A stretch of DNA of 12,124 nt from an uncultured Bacilli bacterium (GTDB taxonomy: Bacteria > Bacillota_I > Bacilli_A > RF39 > UBA660): contig CAKOIB010000037.1 in the NCBI GenBank assembly GCA_934086255.1, forward strand, positions 1 through 12,124, read 5' to 3'. Both the position numbers and the translations under genes were made by a program. This document shows positions 6,372-12,124 of this stretch, one piece after another; the stretch's first letter is position 1; every line of letters starts with the position of its first letter. The notes under the pieces are model-generated. The model searched no databases. It saw only the letters and a program-made list of their open reading frames with translations, and had not been told where the DNA came from.

Positions 6372-7184
6372 TTATATTTCTTCATTATCATGTAAAACTA
6401 CTAATGTTTTTTTCAACTCACATTGGTCATAGTAATTTTTATTAAATAAATCTTTATAAAATATAGTACTACTTAATATTTTACTTTCATCTAAAAGTTT
6501 CTTATTTTTATATAATTCATCTTTTACAAACTTTATATAAATCTCTTCACCACTTTTAATTGATAATCGATTAATTGAAAAGTTAAGATTAAATTCAGTT
6601 TCTTCAATTTTATCTTTTGTTTTATATTGTAACTTTACCTTTGTTTTATTAGTATCAATTATAGCAACACTAGCACCATTATTTTTTATACATAATGTTA
6701 AATATTCATCTTTATCCAACGTTTTATCGCTATTTTTGCCATGATTAAATGTTGTCACATTATCTTTGTCTTCCTTAAAAAAATTGCTATCTATTTTCAT
6801 ATAAGAAATATCCAAATATGGTCGTTGAGAAGTTCTAAGAACTGCAGTATTTTCATTTCTATCTTTTTCAGTTATAAAAATTAATAATATAGAACTAACA
6901 ATAGTACCAGCATATGTTCCTATGAAAGATAACCAATCATATTCTCTAGATAAATTTCCATATTGTGGAAATAATTTAGAAAAAATATTATAGTAATCTA
7001 AAAATAATAAAATAACCGGTGCTAAAAGTATTGATAATAAAACTTTTAATCTATCTTGTTCTTGCTCACTCATCTTTTTATAGTTTTTTATATCCTTTAT
7101 TATTGGAATTATTTCTTTTTTCAATATAAAATACGTAGCTAGTAAAAATACTACAACAATAATTATATTTGATAAGCACTTCAT
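6372..7184 (-). CDS. Three-helix membrane protein with cytoplasmic C-terminal domain, function unknown
   Basis: I do not recognise a named family. The 270-residue protein has hydrophobic segments at about 4-21, 46-62 and 85-105. Lysine-rich stretches after the first segment and after the third (EKDRNEN) suggest an outside N-terminus and a cytoplasmic C-terminal domain of about 165 residues. The third segment begins DWLSFIGTYAGTIVSS and is followed by a charged linker and a QRPYLDISY motif. This layout recalls uncharacterised membrane proteins of phage and mobile-element neighbourhoods. The C-terminal part alternates beta-like stretches (YLTLCIKNNGASVAII, KVKLQYKTKDKIEETEFNLN), consistent with a beta-sandwich. 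The ATG has an AGAGGTGAT site and its own extended -10 promoter. As a neighbour of an NLR-like NTPase and a Fic protein it could be a defence effector, but nothing in the sequence proves it. Confidence 0.75.
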   Translation of the reverse strand: MKCLSNIIIVVVFLLATYFILKKEIIPIIKDIKNYKKMSEQEQDRLKVLLSILLAPVILLFLDYYNIFSKLFPQYGNLSREYDWLSFIGTYAGTIVSSILLIFITEKDRNENTAVLRTSQRPYLDISYMKIDSNFFKEDKDNVTTFNHGKNSDKTLDKDEYLTLCIKNNGASVAIIDTNKTKVKLQYKTKDKIEETEFNLNFSINRLSIKSGEEIYIKFVKDELYKNKKLLDESKILSSTIFYKDLFNKNYYDQCELKKTLVVLHDNEEI

Positions 7185-7207
7185 TATATCACCTCTGAAT
7201 ACAGAAT

Positions 7208-7237
7208 ATTATAACATACATTTATATATTTTTAATA
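7208..7237 (-). promoter_or_regulatory. Promoter of the membrane-protein gene
   Basis: An extended -10, TG-T-TATAAT, at 7208-7216 on the minus strand lies about 24 nt before the ATG. The -35 region (about 7231-7237) is poor, as is usual when the extended -10 is present. The -10 lies just past the end of the recombinase remnant and the -35 region overlaps that end. Confidence 0.55.
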
Positions 7238-7456
7238 TTTTCCTTTTCTACCATAAAGATTCCTTGCTAAATTTCTATTTTCATATTTAAAAGTTGCCTC
7301 TAGTATAATATCATATTTAAAACATATAGTAATATTTCTATCTTTATCCATAACTATTTTATCTACCAATGTATCAATTAATTCTTTTTTTGGTTTATTT
7401 AAATCTAATAGTTTTTTTATTTTTGATAATAAAACATAAAAATAGGGCTCCATCAA
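7232..7456 (-). pseudogene. C-terminal remnant of a large serine recombinase
   Basis: A 74-codon frame whose segment KKELIDTLVDKIVMDKDRNI followed by TICFKY resembles the conserved C-terminal end of large serine recombinases (…LI-x-K-I-x-V-x-x-D-x-x-I-x-I-x-F-x-F). Only this last part remains. The resolvase catalytic domain with its serine, the recombinase domain and the zinc ribbon are all absent. Reading upstream in frame reaches a TGA after about 15 more codons without recognisable recombinase sequence. No ribosome binding site precedes the TTG/ATG starts at 7456/7453, and these fall inside a hairpin, so it is probably not expressed. The pairing with recombinases is recognised from a short pattern; a small unrelated protein is the alternative. 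Confidence 0.5.
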
Positions 7457-7471
7457 AAATGACAGTGCCCT
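7444..7471 (-). terminator. Terminator-like hairpin before the recombinase remnant
   Basis: AGGGC (7444-7448) pairs with GCCCT (7467-7471), and inner pairs TCA/TGA close an AAAA loop, with three mismatches between. On the minus strand it is followed by ATTTTTAT. It could end read-through from the Fic gene. Its GC-rich ends stand out locally, so it could also be the end of a degraded insertion element. Confidence 0.45.
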
Positions 7472-7512
7472 TGCAAAAATATTTCTACTTTTTTCTCACA
7501 TAACTAATATAT

Positions 7513-7534
7513 TAAAATTGCTAAAAAAAGCAAT
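7513..7534 (-). terminator. Hairpin just after the Fic stop codon
   Basis: ATTGCT (7517-7522) and AGCAAT (7529-7534) enclose six A, a 6-bp stem starting 3 nt after the Fic stop. The following minus-strand tail TTTAAT is short, so termination may be weak and be completed by the hairpin at 7444-7471. Confidence 0.45.
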
Positions 7535-7537
7535 AGT

Positions 7538-8386
7538 TTAATTATTTTTATCAAACAATTTTTGAACAATTAAATCCTTTGAATGCAGGTTATTGTTCTT
7601 ACCCAATAATAAATTTTCATAAAACTTAACTAAATAACTACTATCTTCTTTTATATTCAAATAATTATTGAAATAATTACTTCTTACTAAAGCATTCCTA
7701 AAATAAACTGATTTATCTTTAAATAAACTATTATCTACATTATAACCCAAACTAATTAAATACTTTTCAATAAATAAAGCTGTAGTTCTAGTATTTCCTT
7801 CTCTAAAAGGATGTACTTGCCATATACTAGAAGAAAACTTAGTTATATTATTAATAACTACTACTATATTCATTTCTTCATAATTTTTTCCCTTTTCTAA
7901 TGATATATCATATTCTAATGATGCCATTAAAGTAGCACAATCTCCGTATGCTACTGAATCATTATTAAGTATTTTTTCATGTTTAGAAAAATCTATTTTT
8001 CTAAATTCACCAGCGAATCCATAAACATCTTGAAATAAAAATTTATGAACATATTTCAAATAATCAACTGATAAATTAAAATTATCTTTATTTAATAATT
8101 CAACTATTCTAGCAGATACAAAATCACATTCTAATTCGATATGATTTATCTCGCTTTTATTTTCTTTTTCAATGTAATATTCTTTTAATGCTTTTTCTAC
8201 TTCTTCTATTGTTAAATTACCTTCTACTTCTTCTTCTAATAGTTTTTCTAAGTATTTAGAAGGGTTTAAATTATCTACTTTTTGTAGTCCAATAGCCATA
8301 TCCCATTGTAATTGTTTTACATAATTATTAGTTTTATATTCTTCTTCATATTCATTAACACTTGAATCTAATTCTCTTTCGCTCAT
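7538..8386 (-). CDS. Fic domain protein (predicted protein AMPylase)
   Basis: A 282-residue soluble protein of the Fic/DOC superfamily, whose members usually transfer AMP from ATP to a hydroxyl of a target protein. The core motif is HPFREGNTRTTA, with catalytic His192, Glu196, Asn198 and Arg200; Thr199 replaces the more common Gly. It is followed by the FIEKYL helix. VYGFAGEFRK at 121-130 is the beta-hairpin flap that clamps the target. An N-terminal extension (about 40-80) contains EEEVEGNLTIEEVEKALKEYY, like the N-terminal module of VbhT/VbhA-type Fic proteins. An inhibitory (S/T)xxxE(G/N) helix is suggested by E55-G56-N57, but the Ser/Thr position is Glu51. The ATG has an AAGGG site. It lies 42 nt downstream of the NACHT gene, with its own extended -10 promoter. 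Targets cannot be inferred. Confidence 0.92.
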   Translation of the reverse strand: MSERELDSSVNEYEEEYKTNNYVKQLQWDMAIGLQKVDNLNPSKYLEKLLEEEVEGNLTIEEVEKALKEYYIEKENKSEINHIELECDFVSARIVELLNKDNFNLSVDYLKYVHKFLFQDVYGFAGEFRKIDFSKHEKILNNDSVAYGDCATLMASLEYDISLEKGKNYEEMNIVVVINNITKFSSSIWQVHPFREGNTRTTALFIEKYLISLGYNVDNSLFKDKSVYFRNALVRSNYFNNYLNIKEDSSYLVKFYENLLLGKNNNLHSKDLIVQKLFDKNN

Positions 8387-8403
8387 AATTTAACCCTTCT
8401 TTC

Positions 8404-8441
8404 TATAATGCTATTATAACATTTTCACCTAATATTTTAAA
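8404..8441 (-). promoter_or_regulatory. Fic gene promoter with palindromic -10
   Basis: Minus strand: TTTAAA (8436-8441), 17 nt, TATAAT (8413-8418) preceded by TGT, an extended -10. The -10 is one arm of a perfect TATAAT-AGC-ATTATA palindrome (8404-8418), which could be an operator. The -35 lies inside the last codons of the NACHT gene. The TGTTATAAT core is identical to that of the membrane-protein promoter. Confidence 0.6.
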
Positions 8442-11400
8442 CCTGTTGATTCATTGTTTATAAAAAGATTATTCACCATATTTATTACTTGTTGAATATT
8501 GTATTGTTTTTTTGTTAGAAAGCAAACTCTAGTTTTAATTTCATCAATTATATAATAAGTAAAACCGATATTATTAATGTCTATATTTTCATCAATTATA
8601 TCTTGAAGTTTTTTAATTACTACCAAATGAGAATTTTGCTGAATATTTGATAAGGCTATTTTTATAAATGCCTCTTTACATCCAGAATAAATATTTTTAA
8701 ACTTGTTATCTTTAAAATTTGGAGAATAAGTTAGTAAGTATATTTTGGAAATTATATCTAAACAGTTTATGTTTTCAACTTGAGATAGAGCATCTTTAAT
8801 AGTATTTTGATAACAATTCTTCAAATCTACACAACTCATTTGTTTTTTTAATAGATTATAATATTTTTCTAATCCATTTAAATTACCTGATTTAACTAAA
8901 TATTTTAAAAATATTATTTTATCATCTGTTTTTTTAGTTTTTCTACATTTAATCTCTATATAATCAAGAATGAATTCTTTATCCACTTTATATATTTTAT
9001 CTATTAAATGTATTCTTGTTTCAAAATCAACTATATCCAATAAATTATTTTTTATAAGTTCTATAGGATAAAATTTTATAATATATTCAATAATTTCTTG
9101 CTTATCATAATACTTTAATTTTTTATCTATTAAATAGTTAATAAAATGTTCAGATAAATCATTAATATCATGTTCTATACAATAATTTACATGATTCTTC
9201 AAAACATCTCCATACATCTTTTTAGTCTTAACATTATCTATAATTCTATTCCTAACTTTATATTCTGGAATAGCCTCAATGATATAATTAATACCTACAG
9301 TTTTACCATCAATATAGCCCCATTCAAAGCTAAGCATATCTAATAAAACATTTTCTGAATACTGTAAATTCAACTTGTGTTTCAGAGTCCAAAGATACAC
9401 ACTTAAATATGAAGTTGATGAACTACCGTCATTTTTATATTTTATAGCATTTCTAAACGAAATTTTATTCAAATATTTTTGACATATACTATTTATTTTT
9501 TCTTTCTGCTGAAATGAAATATTAATGTTATTATTTAAAGTCAATATATTATAAGATTCTACTAAGATAAAATAATCCCAATCTATTTTTTCTAAATCGG
9601 CTATTAAAATACAATCACTTTTTCTGTCATACCGTTTTAAAAAGTCTATAATATAATTATATTTATCATTATCATCATAAAAATCATCATCTATTTTTTT
9701 TATTTCAGATTTTTCTATTCTAGATAGATCTTTTAAATTTAAATGTTCTAAATATTCTTTAAGATTTAAAAAGAATTTTTCTTTATTAAAAATAGAATCA
9801 AAATAATCTTGAACCCTTTTGCCTTTTTTTTCTTTATGTTTAGCTTTATTTTTTATTTCTTCAAGAAAATTAATTCCTGTTCTTTTATAGTATAAATTAT
9901 TAATTTGAATATAATTAATATTATTAGTATTACCAGCTTCACATAAAATTATATATGCCAAATCGTCAGAAAAATATTCAAGACTATACTGATTGTAAAA
10001 ATATTCAAGACATTCCTCATCTACTAAACAATTCATACTAATAAAGCTTATTCTTTTTTCTAATCGAAGTACTTTTTTAAAAAATTCTAATCTTAATTGT
10101 GTTTCACTTAGAAACTCAACTATTATATTCGCATCCCTGCTTAAATAATTCTCATCAATAATTAAGTATAATTTTAGTAATAAATCTAATTCTTTTTCTT
10201 TTTCTAAATTTAATTTACCAATAGATTGGCAAATATTTTTAATAATTTCTTCAGAAAAGAGTTCTCTACAATCTCTTTTCTGTAACTCTCCAATTTTTTC
10301 TAATAATAATTTCAATAACTTTTCATCTTTAATATTTGAAAAAAGCTTATTAAATTCAAAATATTCATCAAATAAATTAATTTCATCCTCTTCACTATCA
10401 CTACATCTTGATGCAGATTTCAATCTAGAACTATTCAACCTCTCAAATAATATATTAATATTCTGATCATTAATACCATTCTTATTTAAATGATAATAAT
10501 ATGCAGTTCTCAAATAGGGATCCTCATTTATTTCATTAATTTTTATTATTTCATCTAATTCCGTATCATCAATCAACATATTATCAGATAAAATATTTAA
10601 TGCTCTTCTCTTTTGAGATGTGTTAAATTTATCACTATATATTAATTTTATTAAAACTTTTTTTAAGTTAATAGCTAATTTACCAAAGTTTTTAAATTGA
10701 GAAAGAAGATTTAATGCATTATACACTACTGTATAATGCATATTATTATCTAGTTTAGAAATTAAATATTCTACAACTCTTTCAGAATAAATAAATTCTG
10801 CGAATCTATCATTATAATAAATTTCATTAGGTAACCATATCTTTTTTTTCTCATAATTTTTAAATGTACTTATGAACAATTCTTCTCTTCTATTTTGTGA
10901 AATTTTATCTTTTTCTAAATAGAAAATAAAATCGGGATATACAATCAACAACCAATTAATAAAACTTTCATTATATTTTTTATTTAACATAAAAACAATA
11001 ATATTCAGCCAATTTGGATTAAAAGAAATTTCATCATATGTTATTAATTCTTTAATTTCATTAAAATCAAGTTCTTTCATTTGTTCGGCTGCAAAATACT
11101 CATAAAAATTGCTGTGAGAAAACATTAATTTATTATTTTTATTTTTCCACAAGCTAGAATAATTTAGCAATTTTCTGTCATCTTCTTTTTTAATCAGTTG
11201 CAAAAATTCTTCATTTGTCAAATAGTTTCGTTCAAACAAGGCCATGCTGAAGGATAGCAATTTTAATATTTTAAACATTTTTTCTTTTACATCTTCTAAA
11301 TCTTTAGTTGTATCAAATTTTTTTACATCGTTATTAAAGGACTCCTGAACAATTTTTGGAATTAATTTTTCCTTTGTTAATAAACACTTGTGTGTTGCGT

Positions 11401-12124
11401 AATAATCAATTAAAAATATAGCATAAAATGGATTAGCCATTGTATAACCTAGGTTGTTTTTTCTAATATCCAATATTAAATCATCAAAGTTAACATCATA
11501 ATTTTTTGCTACATCTTTAATATTTTTATCATCAAAATCCAATAAATAATATGGTTCAAACTCTCTAATAGTGCTATATTTGTTTTCAAATTTATAAAAA
11601 TTTGTTCTACTAGTTATGATTATTTTAACATTATTATTTGCCAATATAAATTTTTGAATTTTTTTAATAAATATTTGTTTTTGACTATTAATTATTTCAT
11701 CATACCCATCTAATACAAAAGTTATATATTCATTAAGTAAATCTTTATATAAAGATGGCTTTAAATTTTCTATTTCTTCGCCAGTATAGTTTAGTAAATC
11801 AAAATAAAATGCAAAACAATTTTTATGACTATTAATAGTATTAACAACATTTTTACATATTTCACTTTTACCTGTACCCGCATCACCAATGATTACTATT
11901 CTGTTATTATTTTCTAAAGCAGTTTCAATTTTTAAAGCTTTGTAAGGTGAAAAATATCCATCTTTTTTATAATCACTTGCTTTATATATAAGTCTTTGTG
12001 AAAAAAAACTTGTTTCAATTTTATCTATTTTTGAAAATGTATTAAGATTTATAAACTTATATTTTGCATCAATCTCACTTTTTAGGTACTCCAAAGCTTG
12101 ATCAATTTTTTCTATATCTAAATT
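8429..12124 (-). CDS. NACHT/STAND NTPase, bacterial NLR-like, 5' end outside the window
   Basis: A protein of more than 1,230 residues, probably an anti-phage sensor of the bacterial NLR type. Residues are counted from TTG 12094, which I do not accept as the start: no ribosome binding site precedes it and the frame stays open, reading NLDIEKIDQALEYLK, to the window edge. The Walker A motif GDAGTGKS is at 70-77, the Walker B FVLDGYDE at 126-133 (the D-G-h-D-E form typical of NACHT), sensor IITSR at 159-163, and a NACHT-like ANPF at 220-223. A winged-helix end with SHSNFYEYFAAEQM lies at 326-339. From about 400 to the C-terminus everything looks alpha-helical, with HEAT-like repeating helices, the usual sensor half. 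The N-terminal effector, if any, is cut off. Known homologues oligomerise on binding a phage protein and trigger host death or nuclease action. The codons are AT-richer than those of the genes left of 6220. Confidence 0.85.
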   Translation of the reverse strand, partial: NLDIEKIDQALEYLKSEIDAKYKFINLNTFSKIDKIETSFFSQRLIYKASDYKKDGYFSPYKALKIETALENNNRIVIIGDAGTGKSEICKNVVNTINSHKNCFAFYFDLLNYTGEEIENLKPSLYKDLLNEYITFVLDGYDEIINSQKQIFIKKIQKFILANNNVKIIITSRTNFYKFENKYSTIREFEPYYLLDFDDKNIKDVAKNYDVNFDDLILDIRKNNLGYTMANPFYAIFLIDYYATHKCLLTKEKLIPKIVQESFNNDVKKFDTTKDLEDVKEKMFKILKLLSFSMALFERNYLTNEEFLQLIKKEDDRKLLNYSSLWKNKNNKLMFSHSNFYEYFAAEQMKELDFNEIKELITYDEISFNPNWLNIIVFMLNKKYNESFINWLLIVYPDFIFYLEKDKISQNRREELFISTFKNYEKKKIWLPNEIYYNDRFAEFIYSERVVEYLISKLDNNMHYTVVYNALNLLSQFKNFGKLAINLKKVLIKLIYSDKFNTSQKRRALNILSDNMLIDDTELDEIIKINEINEDPYLRTAYYYHLNKNGINDQNINILFERLNSSRLKSASRCSDSEEDEINLFDEYFEFNKLFSNIKDEKLLKLLLEKIGELQKRDCRELFSEEIIKNICQSIGKLNLEKEKELDLLLKLYLIIDENYLSRDANIIVEFLSETQLRLEFFKKVLRLEKRISFISMNCLVDEECLEYFYNQYSLEYFSDDLAYIILCEAGNTNNINYIQINNLYYKRTGINFLEEIKNKAKHKEKKGKRVQDYFDSIFNKEKFFLNLKEYLEHLNLKDLSRIEKSEIKKIDDDFYDDNDKYNYIIDFLKRYDRKSDCILIADLEKIDWDYFILVESYNILTLNNNINISFQQKEKINSICQKYLNKISFRNAIKYKNDGSSSTSYLSVYLWTLKHKLNLQYSENVLLDMLSFEWGYIDGKTVGINYIIEAIPEYKVRNRIIDNVKTKKMYGDVLKNHVNYCIEHDINDLSEHFINYLIDKKLKYYDKQEIIEYIIKFYPIELIKNNLLDIVDFETRIHLIDKIYKVDKEFILDYIEIKCRKTKKTDDKIIFLKYLVKSGNLNGLEKYYNLLKKQMSCVDLKNCYQNTIKDALSQVENINCLDIISKIYLLTYSPNFKDNKFKNIYSGCKEAFIKIALSNIQQNSHLVVIKKLQDIIDENIDINNIGFTYYIIDEIKTRVCFLTKKQYNIQQVINMVNNLFINNESTGLKY

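Noticed and set aside
6343..6432. Small plus-strand frame starting ATGAGTTCAG behind the orphan promoter
   Set aside because: About 29 codons, no ribosome binding site, and mostly antisense to the membrane-protein gene; no sign of a real peptide.
8386..8428. Separate small antitoxin gene upstream of fic
   Set aside because: Only 42 nt separate the NACHT stop from the Fic ATG and they hold a promoter and ribosome binding site, not a coding frame.
12092..12094. TTG as the start of the large NTPase
   Set aside because: No ribosome binding site, and the frame stays open for ten more codons to the window edge, so the gene is treated as truncated by the window.
1..12124. Mycoplasma-type code with TGA as Trp
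   Set aside because: Trp codons in parC, the nuclease and the Fic gene are TGG and long frames end normally with TAA/TAG; nothing needs TGA decoding, although no TGA stop is used in this window.
1..12124. CRISPR array
   Set aside because: No regularly spaced repeats of 20-40 bp; the only tandem repeat is the 11-bp triplet at 1393-1425.

Overview
The window reads as low-GC Bacillota DNA, probably from an uncultured gut-type Bacilli lineage near the RF39/Mollicutes-like groups. The evidence is a very AT-rich sequence, strong AGGAGGTGAT-type ribosome binding sites, an RNase HIII (a Firmicutes-type RNase H2 relative), a Firmicutes-type ParC, and a short nuclease of the NRCH Firmicutes family. 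The standard genetic code fits: Trp codons I checked are TGG and long frames are not broken by TGA. All visible stops are TAA or TAG.

Left half (about 1-6220), chromosomal backbone. At the far left there may be the tail of an IS3-like element. Then comes a minus-strand two-gene operon (1327 to 88): a membrane-anchored DNA/RNA non-specific endonuclease followed, with a Shine-Dalgarno overlapping its stop codon, by a small transglutaminase-fold protein. rnhC (RNase HIII) lies on the plus strand and converges on a minus-strand PD-(D/E)XK/Rpn-like protein; the two share a bidirectional terminator. parC (topoisomerase IV subunit A) follows on the minus strand with its own promoter and no parE beside it.

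Right half (about 6310-12124), a lower-GC accessory block with genes on the minus strand. It holds a three-helix membrane protein of unknown function, a C-terminal remnant of a large serine recombinase, a Fic-domain AMPylase-like protein, and a very large NACHT/STAND (bacterial NLR-like) NTPase. The NTPase frame runs off the right edge, so its N-terminal domain lies outside the window. In hand-counted lines GC falls from about 28-33% in the left half to about 18% here, and the A>T excess of the plus strand disappears. Together with the recombinase remnant this suggests horizontal acquisition next to parC.

Functional reading: an NLR-type phage sensor, a Fic enzyme and a membrane protein form a plausible defence or toxin island. 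The Fic and membrane-protein genes each have an extended -10 promoter with the same TGTTATAAT core. That the three act together is inference from proximity and family knowledge only.
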